Assembly (NCBI GenBank): GCA_023412215.1
Contig: JAEYNX010000027.1
Coordinates: 1 to 64,000, forward strand
Length of the DNA stretch: 64,000 nucleotides
DNA from: Bacillota bacterium
Lineage (GTDB): Bacteria > Bacillota > Clostridia > Oscillospirales > Ruminococcaceae
Direction: 5' to 3'
Numbering within the stretch: the first letter of the stretch is position 1; every line of letters starts with the position of its first letter. Below are positions 26,806-36,118 of the stretch, piece after piece. The position numbers were made by a program, and so were the translations under genes. The notes beneath the pieces are model-generated. The model searched no databases, was not told where the DNA came from, and saw only the letters and a program-made list of their open reading frames with translations.

Positions 26806-26995
26806 TACTAAATTCCATTTGAAAAGGGGATAAAATCCCCTTTTCAAACACGCCGTTATAAAAACGGCGTGGGCGGCTGAAAGCCGCCGAATGCCGTTCA
26901 ATATTCATTCTGCAACAACGCTTGCGTTGTTGCTCTCCGCCTTCGGCAGGGCTAAAAAAAGCGAAGAAATCGCTTTCTTTAGAAGAGAATTAGTA
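26806..26995. mobile_element. MITE-like palindromic element, copy 2
   Basis: This 190-bp non-coding element starts with TACTAAATTCC and ends with GAATTAGTA. It contains several tight hairpins: AAGGGGAT/ATCCCCTT near 26824, ACGCCGTT/AACGGCGT near 26850, GGCGGC/GCCGCC near 26871, AACAACGC/GCGTTGTT near 26914 and AAAGCGA/TCGCTTT near 26957. In reverse complement it shares its order of blocks with the element at 6991-7118. Confidence 0.75.
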
Positions 26996-27071
26996 TTATT
27001 TACAGAAAATTTGACAATATATCTGTTAAATATCAGATTAAGGCTTGTGAACCGATGAAAAGAGGATGGCT

Positions 27072-27713
27072 ATGAACGATAAAGTGCTCATATCACTTAC
27101 GGAGATGGAGAACAGGGTAAAGAACGCGCCCGTACTCCGCCTTTCGGCACTTGACCCCGAGGAGACGCTGCTTATTTCGGTGGATATGAACAACGGCTTT
27201 GCCAAGCACGGTGCGCTGTATTCCGAAAGGGTAAACGCCCTGATATCCAAAACGGCTGCGTTTGCCGCGGCTTGCGAGGAGCGCGGCATGGTGCTGGTGG
27301 CGCTGAGCGACCGACACAACGAGCAGTCGCTTGAATTAAATGGCGGCTACCCGCCCCACTGCATGGAGGGTACCGACGAGCCGGAGCTTGTGAGCGAACT
27401 GAAGGAGTTATTCCCAACCGTCATTGAAAAGAACTCTACCAACAGCTTTTATAAGATGCACACCAAGGAGCTTTTAAGCGATTATAAAAACTTTATCGTC
27501 ACCGGCTGCTGCACCGATATCTGTATCTATCAGCTTGCCTGTTCGCTTAAAACCTATTTTAACGAGAATAACGACGATTGCGCCGTAATCGTGCCGGTGT
27601 CGCTGGTGGATACCTACGATACCCCCCAGCACCCCGCGGAGCTTTTGAACTCCGTGTTTTTATGCAGCATGATGGATAACGGCATTCAGGTGGTAGGCGA
27701 CATCGAAGCATAA
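27072..27713 (+). CDS. pncA: Isochorismatase-family cysteine hydrolase, probable nicotinamidase
   Basis: This cysteine hydrolase probably deamidates nicotinamide to nicotinate for NAD salvage. The triad is visible as Asp in LISVDMNNGF (near residue 38), Lys in IEKNSTNSF (near 117) and Cys in TGCCTDICIY (near 146). The first ATG (27066) directly abuts GAGG. The ATG at 27072, with 6-nt spacing, gives 213 residues. The nicotinate phosphoribosyltransferase gene that follows after 86 bp supports the nicotinamidase role. A MITE remnant occupies that gap. Confidence 0.85.
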   Translation: MNDKVLISLTEMENRVKNAPVLRLSALDPEETLLISVDMNNGFAKHGALYSERVNALISKTAAFAAACEERGMVLVALSDRHNEQSLELNGGYPPHCMEGTDEPELVSELKELFPTVIEKNSTNSFYKMHTKELLSDYKNFIVTGCCTDICIYQLACSLKTYFNENNDDCAVIVPVSLVDTYDTPQHPAELLNSVFLCSMMDNGIQVVGDIEA

Positions 27714-27731
27714 TACTGCTTCTTTATTATT

Positions 27732-27770
27732 AAGGGGATTTTATCCCTATTTCAAATGGAAATTCAGTAT
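27732..27770. mobile_element. MITE remnant, copy 3 (partial)
   Basis: AAGGGGATTTTATCCC followed by TTTCAAATGGAAATTCAGTA matches one end of the element at 26806-26995 (reverse complement), with small changes. Only about 40 bp remain. It lies between the nicotinamidase and NAPRTase genes. Confidence 0.65.
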
Positions 27771-27799
27771 CACAATTCACTACGAAAGAAGTAAGGCAC

Positions 27800-29263
27800 A
27801 TGAGCGCAAATTGGGCACAGGTACGCAACCTCACCATGCTTACCGATTTTTACGAGCTGACCATGTCAAACGGCTATCTGCAAAACGGTATGGGTGATAA
27901 GGTTGCAGTTTTCGATATGTTTTTTAGAACCATTCCCGATAAGGCGGGCTTCGCTATCTTTGCGGGCCTGGAGCAGGTGATCGATTACATTCAGAACCTC
28001 CATTTTACCGAGGAGGATATCGAATACCTTCGGGGCAAGCACCTGTTTGGCGAGGATTTTTTAGCCTATCTTAAAAACTTCAAGTTCACCTGCGACGTAT
28101 GGTCGATGGAGGAGGGAGCCCCCATCTTCCCCTACGAGCCGGTGGTAACGGTGCGCGGGCCGATTATACAGGCGCAGCTGCTGGAGACGATGCTGCTGCT
28201 CACCATCAACTTTCAGTCGCTGATCGCCACTAAATCCAACCGCATTGTGCGGGCGGCACAGGGCAAGCAGGTCTTTGAGTTTGGCTCCCGCCGCGCGCAG
28301 AGCAGCGACGCAGCTATCTTAGGCGCCAGAGCATCCTACATCGGCGGATGCCACGGCACCGCCTGCACCATCGCCGACAGAGAGTATCACATCCCCGCCT
28401 CGGGCACCATGGCCCATAGCTGGGTGCAGCTGTTCGACAGCGAATTTGAGGCATTCAAGCGCTACGCCGAGGTTTATCCCGGCAGCTGCACGCTTTTGGT
28501 GGATACCTATAACGTGCTCAAATCGGGTATCCCCAACGCCATCCGCACCTTCGACGAGGTTTTAAAGCCGATGGGCTACCGTCCCAAAGGGGTGCGTATC
28601 GACAGCGGCGATATCGCCTACCTCTCCAAAAAGGCGCGCCGTATGCTCGACGCGGCGGGTTATCAGGACGTCGCCATCATTGCCTCCAACGCGCTGGATG
28701 AGTACATTATACGCGACCTGTTTTTGCAGGGCGCCTGTATCGACAGCTTCGGCGTGGGCGAGAACCTGATCACCTCCAAAAGCGACCCGGTGTTCGGCGG
28801 GGTGTACAAGCTGGTCGCAATCGAAAACGAGGACGGCACCTACCAGCCCAAGATCAAGGTAAGCGAGAGCATCGAGAAGGTGACCACCCCTCATTTCAAG
28901 GAGCTGTACCGCTTTTTCTCCACAGAGACGGGCATGGCGGTGGCCGACTATATCGCTATCCGCGGCGAAAAGCTGCGGGTGGAAAACGGCATTACCATCT
29001 TCGACCCGGTGGAGGTGTGGAAGAAGAAGTACCTCTCCAACATTGTCGCTAAGCCTATGCTCAAGCAGATTTTTGATAAGGGCAAGCTGGTTTACGAGTC
29101 TAAGGCGCTTGCGGATATCCGCGCCTACTGTTTAGAGCAGATCGACCTGTTGTGGGACGAGGTGAAGCGGTTTGAGTACCCGCACCGCTACTATGTAGAC
29201 CTTTCCTTCAGCCTGTGGGATATCAAAAACACCCTGCTCGCGCGTTATATGTCAAAGTACTGA
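27800..29263 (+). CDS. pncB: Nicotinate phosphoribosyltransferase
   Basis: This cytosolic enzyme makes nicotinate mononucleotide from nicotinate and PRPP with ATP, the entry step of NAD salvage. It shows TDFYELTMSNGYL at the start, FGSRRAQSSDAAILGARASYIGG, the conserved HIPASGTMAHSWV block, RIDSGDIAYLSKKAR and FGVGENLITSK. Length is 487 residues, as expected. The ATG follows AAAGAAGTAAGG. It works with the nicotinamidase encoded upstream. A strong terminator follows at 29284. Confidence 0.95.
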   Translation: MSANWAQVRNLTMLTDFYELTMSNGYLQNGMGDKVAVFDMFFRTIPDKAGFAIFAGLEQVIDYIQNLHFTEEDIEYLRGKHLFGEDFLAYLKNFKFTCDVWSMEEGAPIFPYEPVVTVRGPIIQAQLLETMLLLTINFQSLIATKSNRIVRAAQGKQVFEFGSRRAQSSDAAILGARASYIGGCHGTACTIADREYHIPASGTMAHSWVQLFDSEFEAFKRYAEVYPGSCTLLVDTYNVLKSGIPNAIRTFDEVLKPMGYRPKGVRIDSGDIAYLSKKARRMLDAAGYQDVAIIASNALDEYIIRDLFLQGACIDSFGVGENLITSKSDPVFGGVYKLVAIENEDGTYQPKIKVSESIEKVTTPHFKELYRFFSTETGMAVADYIAIRGEKLRVENGITIFDPVEVWKKKYLSNIVAKPMLKQIFDKGKLVYESKALADIRAYCLEQIDLLWDEVKRFEYPHRYYVDLSFSLWDIKNTLLARYMSKY

Positions 29264-29283
29264 CCTTATATCTGCAAATGTTC

Positions 29284-29333
29284 AGCGCCTTACTCACCCG
29301 CACTTAGTGCGGCAGTGAGCAAGGCGCTTTTAT
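29284..29333 (+). terminator. Terminator of the nicotinamide salvage genes
   Basis: AGCGCCTTnCTCAC (from 29284) pairs with GTGAGnAAGGCGCT (to 29328), with an inner CGCAC/GTGCG hairpin, followed by TTTTAT. Confidence 0.85.
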
Positions 29334-29368
29334 ATAGTGACTTATAGATGGTAATCAATATATAGTGT

Positions 29369-30328
29369 TTACGGGTTTACCACGTTTTTGGGGGCTCCCG
29401 CAATAAACGATTTCAGGTTCTCCGCTGCCATCTCAATCAGCCGTGTCCGTGTTTCGATGGGCGCCCATGCCACATGAGGGGTAATGATGCAGTTCTTAGC
29501 GGTCAGCAGCGGGTTGCCCGCCACAATTGGTTCCTTCGCCACCACATCCACGGCAGCGCCCGAGAGCCTGCCGGAGTTAAGCGCCTCTGCCAGCGCCTGT
29601 TCGTCCACCACCGGGCCGCGTGCGGTATTGACGAGTACGGCGCCCCGCTTCATCTGCGCGATCCTCTCCGCCGATATAAGCCCTCTGGTGCTGTCAAACA
29701 GCGGCAGGTGCACCGATACGATATCACTCTGCTGCAGCAGTGTGTCAAGCGGCACGAAGCGCAGCTGTTCATTCTCCAGTTCCGGTTTAACCGTGCGGCT
29801 GTAGGCCAGCACCTTTAAGCCAAACGTCTGCGCGAGCTTGGCCACCTCGCCGCCGATGGCGCCGAAGCCGACGATGCCGATAGTCTTGCCGTACAGCTCG
29901 TTTAGCGGGTAGCGCCACATAATGCCCTCCCGCTGTTCTTGCCATACACCGTTGTGCACGTCGGTATTAAAGTCACCCACATGGCTGTAAAGCTCTAGGA
30001 TGAGCGCAAATACCATCTGTGCCACCGCGTGGGTGGAATAGCCGGGCACATTGGCAACGACAATGCCCTTTTCCTTTGCCGCGGCACTATCAATCAGGTT
30101 ATAGCCCGTGGCAAAAACACCAATCCATTTCAGGTTGGGCGCGCCTTCTATCACCGCGCGGTTGATGGGGGTGCGGTTACAGAAGATATAGTCCGCATCC
30201 TTAACCCGCGCTGGTATCAAATCGGTTGGCGTGGCATCATACAGCATGGTCGGGGCGATCGCCTCTATCGGCGCCCAACTCACATCGCCGCTGCTTACCG
30301 CCAGGCTGTCGAGTATTACAATCTTCAT
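29369..30328 (-). CDS. D-2-hydroxyacid dehydrogenase, hydroxypyruvate reductase-like
   Basis: This NAD(P)-dependent oxidoreductase belongs to the D-2-hydroxyacid family. The Rossmann motif is GIVGFGAIGGEVA near residue 150. The catalytic Arg lies in VNTARGPVVDEQAL (near 236), and the catalytic His in TPHVAWAPIETR (near 285). The beginning (MKIVILDS) and overall pattern are closest to glycerate dehydrogenase (HprA)-type enzymes, but the substrate is uncertain. The ATG is 7 nt behind GGAGG. It lies 103 bp behind the Gx transporter gene and may belong to the same transcript. Confidence 0.87.
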   Translation of the reverse strand: MKIVILDSLAVSSGDVSWAPIEAIAPTMLYDATPTDLIPARVKDADYIFCNRTPINRAVIEGAPNLKWIGVFATGYNLIDSAAAKEKGIVVANVPGYSTHAVAQMVFALILELYSHVGDFNTDVHNGVWQEQREGIMWRYPLNELYGKTIGIVGFGAIGGEVAKLAQTFGLKVLAYSRTVKPELENEQLRFVPLDTLLQQSDIVSVHLPLFDSTRGLISAERIAQMKRGAVLVNTARGPVVDEQALAEALNSGRLSGAAVDVVAKEPIVAGNPLLTAKNCIITPHVAWAPIETRTRLIEMAAENLKSFIAGAPKNVVNP

Positions 30329-30431
30329 TACAGTCCTCCGTTGAGCATACTAGGGGCGTTTATATTACCCATAAAGGTATTCTTCTACGGGTAACGGTGA
30401 AAATGTATTATTGGATGAATTTCTCGGAGCA

Positions 30432-30941
30432 TCAGGCCTTTCCGCGCAGTTGCTCCAGAGCCGGCAAAACAACCTTTAGGATGCCGCCCGTGATGATGCC
30501 CATCAATACGCCCGATATAATCAGCACCGGCGTATAGTAAAAGGCGCTTGCGCCCAATACAAACGATACGCAGGTGATCTGCGCCAGATTGTGGGTAAGC
30601 GAGCCGAATATACTGATGACCACATACGACAGCCTGCTTTTTAAAAGCAGCAACAGCAGCATCACCGTCACCGACAACAGCCCGCCGCTTAAGCTTAACA
30701 CCGCCGCGAACGCGCCGCGCGTGAGCAGTACAAACAGCGACTTCAGTACCGCGATGCCGTAGGCCTCCTTCCAGCCTATGAAGAACACCGCATACATGGT
30801 GACGATGTTGGAGAGCCCGAGCTTTACCCCGTTTGGCAGAAGGCCGGTGGTGGGGATGAGCGACTCCAAGAACGCCAGCACCACCGAAAGGGCAAAGAGC
30901 AGGCCGAGGAAGGCTACCTTTCTCGCAGGGCTTTTACTCAT
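30432..30941 (-). CDS. Gx transporter family membrane protein
   Basis: This 169-residue protein has five or six membrane segments. It belongs to the Gx transporter family (Pfam Gx_transp), also annotated as heptaprenyl diphosphate synthase component I. Diagnostic parts are LPNGVKLGLSNIVTMYAVFFIGWKEA and LTRGAFAAVLSLSGGLLS. Such genes cluster with ApbE and FMN-binding proteins, as here, and are suspected to move a quinone or flavin precursor or to support electron transfer. The true role is unknown. It starts with ATG behind GGCAGGG and lies 145 bp downstream of apbE. Confidence 0.82.
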   Translation of the reverse strand: MSKSPARKVAFLGLLFALSVVLAFLESLIPTTGLLPNGVKLGLSNIVTMYAVFFIGWKEAYGIAVLKSLFVLLTRGAFAAVLSLSGGLLSVTVMLLLLLLKSRLSYVVISIFGSLTHNLAQITCVSFVLGASAFYYTPVLIISGVLMGIITGGILKVVLPALEQLRGKA

Positions 30942-31086
30942 TTTTCATTACCCTGCCTTTCAGGGTTTATGCTCTGCCTATAAAAGCCGGAAAGACAAAC
31001 GTCTATAGATGTGCCCGAATGGCTTAAACCATTACAGGAAGGGCTATGCGTCGACAGCAGCTTTTTTAAAGATTGAAGTTTCATAT

Positions 31087-32169
31087 TCAATCTGTCACCG
31101 CCTTTTTGTCTGTATCCAGATGATAGGTGTAGTTGGGGTTTTCGCTGGGGGTGAAGATGGTCTTGGCGCTGTCGGAAAGATAAACGTTATAGTCCTTATC
31201 CACGGCGATAACCCCCACCTTCAGCTTATCAAAGAGGGCTAAGGCCTTGTCGCGCCCGAGCAGAAACAGGTAGGTGGAAAGAAAATCGGCATACGCGCCC
31301 TCGCGGCTGATGATGGTCACCGACATAAGGTCGGTCTCTGCGGGGGCGGCGGTATTAGGGTCCATGATATGGTGGTAGTACTTGCCGTCCTTCTCAAACA
31401 CTCGCTCGTAATCCCCGGAGGTGGAGAGGGTGGTATCGGTCAGCTTTACGGTGCCGATGGTTTCGTTCGGCGCGCCTCTCGGGTCCCGCACCCCGATGAC
31501 AAAATCCTTCCCGCTGGGCTTTTCGCCAATCACCATGATGTTGCCGCCGATGGAAAGCAGGCCGGTGGTAATGCCCTTGCTTTGATAAAGATCGCGCGCT
31601 AGGTTGCAGGCCTCGCCCTTAGCAACCGCGCCTAAGTCAATCGCCTGCCCTTTATTTTTAAGCATAATCGTCTGTGCAGCTTCGTCCAGCAGGACATCTT
31701 TATAGTTTACCAGCTTCTTCAGCTCATCAAGCTCGCTCTGCGGGGGCACGCGTGGGTTGTCGCTGTTAACCCCCCACGCCTTGGTAACGGGCGCAATGGT
31801 GATGTCAAACAGCCCGCCCGACATCTCGCAGTACTGTACCGCCTTTTTCACCAATGCAAAGGTATGCTCCGATACCTTTACGGCCTTAATACCCGCATTT
31901 GCATTCACATCGCTTATTTCAGAGCCGGTGATATACATAGAAAGCCGGTTTTCATAGGCGGTAAGCATGCTCATGGTATCGTTCATCACCGCGTTTGCGG
32001 CGGAAACATCCTTGCTGTAAAGCTGCTGGTCTATATAGGTGCTCATGGCAAAACCGCTGGTGGATACGGATTTGGGGGTGTTTAAGCTGACGATAAGGGA
32101 CACTATCGCAACTACCAGCAAACCTGCGGCGCATACGAATACAATAATCTTGGTGTTTAGCTTTTTCAT
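31087..32169 (-). CDS. apbE: FAD:protein FMN transferase (ApbE family)
   Basis: This membrane-anchored, extracytoplasmic enzyme links FMN covalently to Thr/Ser of target proteins. An uncleaved-looking hydrophobic N-terminus (about residues 8-30) has no lipobox. The ApbE fold shows the GFAMSTYIDQQLY opening, IDLGAVAKGEACNLA, LLSIGGNIMVIG, TSGDYERVFEKDGKYYHHIMDP, and the Mg-binding ADFLSTYLF block. All are intact, so it should be active. The likely target is the divergently encoded lipoprotein at 32365 with its TGAT site. Length is 360 residues. Confidence 0.93.
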   Translation of the reverse strand: MKKLNTKIIVFVCAAGLLVVAIVSLIVSLNTPKSVSTSGFAMSTYIDQQLYSKDVSAANAVMNDTMSMLTAYENRLSMYITGSEISDVNANAGIKAVKVSEHTFALVKKAVQYCEMSGGLFDITIAPVTKAWGVNSDNPRVPPQSELDELKKLVNYKDVLLDEAAQTIMLKNKGQAIDLGAVAKGEACNLARDLYQSKGITTGLLSIGGNIMVIGEKPSGKDFVIGVRDPRGAPNETIGTVKLTDTTLSTSGDYERVFEKDGKYYHHIMDPNTAAPAETDLMSVTIISREGAYADFLSTYLFLLGRDKALALFDKLKVGVIAVDKDYNVYLSDSAKTIFTPSENPNYTYHLDTDKKAVTD

Positions 32170-32236
32170 CTGTTTCTTTCTACTCGCTTTTGGCTCATTA
32201 TTTCATTTCTGTGGAGATAATAACATTATCTTTTCA

Positions 32237-32265
32237 ATTTTAAACGCTGCAACTAGGTACGTCAA
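32237..32265 (-). promoter_or_regulatory. Promoter of apbE
   Basis: On the minus strand TTGACG (32260-32265) and TAAAAT (32237-32242) are 17 nt apart. It is back-to-back with the promoter of the FMN-binding lipoprotein. Confidence 0.65.
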
Positions 32266-32294
32266 GTGTTTAATGAAAACAATTCCTACTTCCG

Positions 32295-32323
32295 TTGACA
32301 GTACTATACTAATATGATATATT
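32295..32323 (+). promoter_or_regulatory. Promoter of the FMN-binding lipoprotein
   Basis: TTGACA (32295-32300) and TATATT (32318-32323) are separated by 17 nt, 42 bp before the start codon. Confidence 0.8.
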
Positions 32324-32364
32324 ATTAACGAAGAGACATTACACCAATACATGGAGGTATTTCG

Positions 32365-32811
32365 ATGAAAAAAGTTCTTATGGCTGTGGCCTTAGCACTT
32401 CTTACGGTTTCACTGCTCGCGGGCTGCTCCGGTGGGTATAAGGACGGTACCTACAAGGCGGAGGCTGCGGACTTTGAGCACGGTTGGAAGGATTATGTCG
32501 TTGTAGAAATAGCCGACGGTAAGGCGGCGATCAAGGAGTTTGATTCGCTCAACGAGGCCGGCGATAAAAAATCTCAGAACGCCGAATACCGCGACGCGAT
32601 GGAGCCTGTTACGGGCACCTACCCTGAAAAGTATACCCCCGAAATCCTCGCATCTTTTGAGGCGGCCAAGGGCTCGACCGAGAAGATGGACAACATCACC
32701 GGTGCCACCAACTCCACCAATTCTTTTAAGGCTCTTGTGAATGCCGCGCTCGAAAGTGCCAAGAAGGGCGATACCGCAACGGCGGTTGTATCGGCGGCGT
32801 CTTCCAAATAG
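32365..32811 (+). CDS. FMN-binding domain lipoprotein (PplA-like)
   Basis: This is a surface lipoprotein of 148 residues. The signal peptide ends in LLAGC, so Cys about 20 would be lipidated. A single FMN-binding domain follows (YKDGTYKAEAADFEHGWKDY, then VVVEIADGKAAIKEF). It carries the flavinylation motif D-x-x-T-G-A-T at 109-115, where Thr115 would receive FMN from ApbE. The C-terminus is Ala/Ser-rich. It resembles one repeat of Listeria PplA, an extracellular electron-transfer flavoprotein. The divergent apbE and Gx genes support an electron-transfer role. That role is inferred. Confidence 0.82.
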   Translation: MKKVLMAVALALLTVSLLAGCSGGYKDGTYKAEAADFEHGWKDYVVVEIADGKAAIKEFDSLNEAGDKKSQNAEYRDAMEPVTGTYPEKYTPEILASFEAAKGSTEKMDNITGATNSTNSFKALVNAALESAKKGDTATAVVSAASSK

Positions 32812-32884
32812 TCGCGCAATAATACAGAGTGTTCAGGCGTCCGGGGTTTACTCCGGGCGCCGCTTTGCTTATGGAATAAAACGT

Positions 32885-32914
32885 TTGATTTGACAATATC
32901 AAAAGTGGTATAAT
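32885..32914 (+). promoter_or_regulatory. Promoter ahead of DUF951-prfA
   Basis: A perfect TATAAT (32909-32914) has TTGATT (32885-32890) 18 nt upstream. A TTGACA also overlaps at 32890, but its spacing would be too short. Confidence 0.5.
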
Positions 32915-32972
32915 ACATTGGTATATATTCTTTAAGGCACGCCATTCAACAAACGCAGCGGAGGTGCAGACT

Positions 32973-33161
32973 GTGGACGTTCGTCCGGGAGACATCCTAG
33001 AAATGAAGAAAAATCACCCCTGCGGCGAGAAGCGGTTCCTGGTTACCCGCGCGGGGATGGACTTTCGCATCCGGTGCTTAAAATGCGGGCACGAGGTATT
33101 GGTGCCGCGCGCCAAGATTGAAAAAAACATCAAGAAGATCATCCGCGAGGACGGCCACTAG
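32973..33161 (+). CDS. DUF951 family protein
   Basis: This 62-residue protein has the DUF951 layout: MDVRPGDILEMKKNHPCG, then FRIRCLKCGHEVLVPR, then a basic end. Cys residues in HPCG and CLKCG could bind a metal. Function is unknown, and a nucleic-acid-binding role is often guessed. The frame opens at GTG 32964, but that codon overlaps the GGAGG site. The GTG at 32973 has 8-nt spacing and gives the family-typical start. It stands directly before prfA. Confidence 0.82.
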   Translation: MDVRPGDILEMKKNHPCGEKRFLVTRAGMDFRIRCLKCGHEVLVPRAKIEKNIKKIIREDGH

Positions 33162-33231
33162 CTTTGCCGCGGTCACGCGGCTAAAACGGTGCGGCCACAA
33201 AGGTATGATACTCAAAAACAATAAATACTTA

Positions 33232-33250
33232 TACTTATTGAAATTAGTAT
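33232..33250. repeat. Solo 19-bp palindrome related to the MITE ends, copy B
   Basis: TACTTATTGAAATTAGTAT is a near-palindrome ending 4 bp before the ribosome binding site of prfA. It closely matches the copies at 25979 and 45599. Confidence 0.5.
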
Positions 33251-33263
33251 TACGGAGGATTCT

Positions 33264-34343
<1,080 letters not shown>

Positions 34344-34435
34344 GTAATACTCAATCCGATAAGAAATAGTACGTAAAAATTCTTCACAAAAGGGCATTTT
34401 TGTTTGAAATCAGTAAAAAAGCAAAGAAGAAAACA

Positions 34436-35464
34436 ATGGAAACAAAACTCTTAAAAGTCGACACTATAAAGCTGCAGGAAGATTCAATTTTTGCGGCAGC
34501 AAACATTCTCAAAAAAGGCGGGCTGGTGGCCATCCCCACCGAGACGGTTTACGGCCTTGCCGCAAACGCGCTGGATGCCGATGCCGTTACGGCTATCTTT
34601 ACCGCGAAGGGCCGCCCGCAGGATAACCCGCTGATTGTTCATATCGCGGAGCTGGAGGAGCTCGCCCCGCTGGTGACGGAGGTTCCCGAAAAGGCAAGGA
34701 GCCTTGCAAAGGCCTTCTGGCCGGGGCCGCTCACCATCATCCTTAAGCGCTCGCCGTTGGTGCCCGCGGCGGTATCGGCGGGCTTAGATACCGTGGCGGT
34801 GCGCATGCCCTCCCACCCGGTGGCGCGGGCAATCATCCAGGCGGCGGGCGTTCCGCTCGCGGCGCCCTCGGCAAACCTTTCGGGCAGCCCAAGCCCCACT
34901 TGCGCGCAGCATGTGCTGGAGGATATGAACGGACGCATCCCGCTTGTTATCGACGGCGGCTCCTGCAGCGTGGGGGTGGAATCCACCGTTGTGTCGCTTG
35001 TGGGGGACACCCCCGCGCTGCTTCGCCCGGGCGGGGTTTCCGCCGAGCAGCTTGCGCAGGTCATCGGCGGCGTGACCATCGACCCGGGCGTACTTCATAA
35101 GACGGACGACAGCCGCAAGGTGAGTTCCCCCGGCATGAAGTATAAGCATTATTCCCCCAAGGCGAATGTGATTATACTCGAGGGGAACAGCGACAAATAC
35201 TGTGATTATGTAAACCGGCATACCGACGCCTTTGCACTGTGCTTTGAGGAGGATATCCCCAAGCTTACCGTACCCTCTGTCAGCTACGGCGCGGAGCGGG
35301 ACGATGCCTCTCAGGCGCACCGGCTGTTTTATTCTTTGCGTGAGCTGGACCGCCTTGGGGCTAAAACCGTGTATGCGCGCGCCCCCCAAAAGGACGGCGT
35401 GGGGCTTGCGGTGTATAACCGCCTGCTGCGCGCGGCGGGGTTTCAGATCCTTTCGCTTGACTGA
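34436..35464 (+). CDS. ywlC: Threonylcarbamoyl-AMP synthase (Sua5/YwlC)
   Basis: This enzyme makes threonylcarbamoyl-AMP from threonine, bicarbonate and ATP, the first step of the t6A37 tRNA modification. The YrdC domain shows KKGGLVAIPTETVYGLAANA, then KGRPQDNPLIVHI and SANLSGSPSPT. The linker SSPGMKYKHYSPKA leads into the C-terminal Sua5 domain, so this is the two-domain form. The frame opens with TTG at 34400. The ATG at 34436 gives 342 residues and the usual family beginning, and is preferred. It is followed closely by coaE. Confidence 0.93.
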   Translation: METKLLKVDTIKLQEDSIFAAANILKKGGLVAIPTETVYGLAANALDADAVTAIFTAKGRPQDNPLIVHIAELEELAPLVTEVPEKARSLAKAFWPGPLTIILKRSPLVPAAVSAGLDTVAVRMPSHPVARAIIQAAGVPLAAPSANLSGSPSPTCAQHVLEDMNGRIPLVIDGGSCSVGVESTVVSLVGDTPALLRPGGVSAEQLAQVIGGVTIDPGVLHKTDDSRKVSSPGMKYKHYSPKANVIILEGNSDKYCDYVNRHTDAFALCFEEDIPKLTVPSVSYGAERDDASQAHRLFYSLRELDRLGAKTVYARAPQKDGVGLAVYNRLLRAAGFQILSLD

Positions 35465-35481
35465 TAAAGGGGGTGAGCGTC

Positions 35482-36084
35482 TTGGTAAAACTGAAGATTG
35501 TCGGTTTAACCGGCCCGACCGGTGCCGGCAAAACAACCGTATCCAAGCTGCTCGCCGAAAACGGTTACGAGATCGTCGATGCCGATCTGTCGGCCCGCAG
35601 GGTGGTGCTGCCCGGCAGCCCCTGCCTTGACCGCATCGCCGAGGCATTTGGCACGGATGTTTTAAACGCCGACGGCAGCTTAAACCGGCGCGTGCTCGGG
35701 CAGCTGGTTTTTGCCGATAACGCGCGGTTAAAACAGCTGGAAGCGATCATCTACCCCTACATTATAAAAGACATCAACCGGCTTATTGCCGACAGCGCGC
35801 TGCGGGGGCATAAATTGGTGATACTGGACGCCCCCACCTTGTTTGAGAGCGGCTGCGACAAGCTGTGTGATAAGGTCGTAGTGGTGATTGCCCCGCTTGC
35901 AGCCCGTTTGATGCGCATCATGAGCCGGGATAATATCAGCTATGAGCAGGCTATGCAGCGCATCTCCTCACAGCAGAGTGACGAGTTTTATGTCAGCCGC
36001 GCCGATTATGTGGTAGACAACGCGCACCCGAAGCCGGATTACGGCGGCCTGTTAAGCTGGCTGCACGCACTTGCAGACGCGTAA
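35482..36084 (+). CDS. coaE: Dephospho-CoA kinase
   Basis: This enzyme phosphorylates dephospho-CoA, the last step of coenzyme A synthesis. It has the P-loop GLTGPTGAGKTT near the N-terminus, the DADLSARRVV substrate segment, the LEAIIYPYI block and the LDAPTLFESG motif. GTG at 35473 overlaps the AAAGGGGG ribosome site. The TTG at 35482, 8 nt behind it, gives 200 residues and is preferred. It starts 17 bp after the sua5 stop, so the two are probably one operon. Confidence 0.92.
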   Translation: MVKLKIVGLTGPTGAGKTTVSKLLAENGYEIVDADLSARRVVLPGSPCLDRIAEAFGTDVLNADGSLNRRVLGQLVFADNARLKQLEAIIYPYIIKDINRLIADSALRGHKLVILDAPTLFESGCDKLCDKVVVVIAPLAARLMRIMSRDNISYEQAMQRISSQQSDEFYVSRADYVVDNAHPKPDYGGLLSWLHALADA

Positions 36085-36118
36085 ATCCTATGGAAGCCCG
36101 AAAGGCATGGTTAACGAT

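Noticed and set aside
32824..32850. Terminator behind the FMN-binding lipoprotein
   Set aside because: A GGCG/CGCC hairpin exists, but the following sequence has only scattered T residues, so it was not listed as a terminator.
34784..35647. 287-codon minus-strand frame across sua5 and coaE
   Set aside because: It crosses two well-supported genes and has no recognisable domain or start signal.
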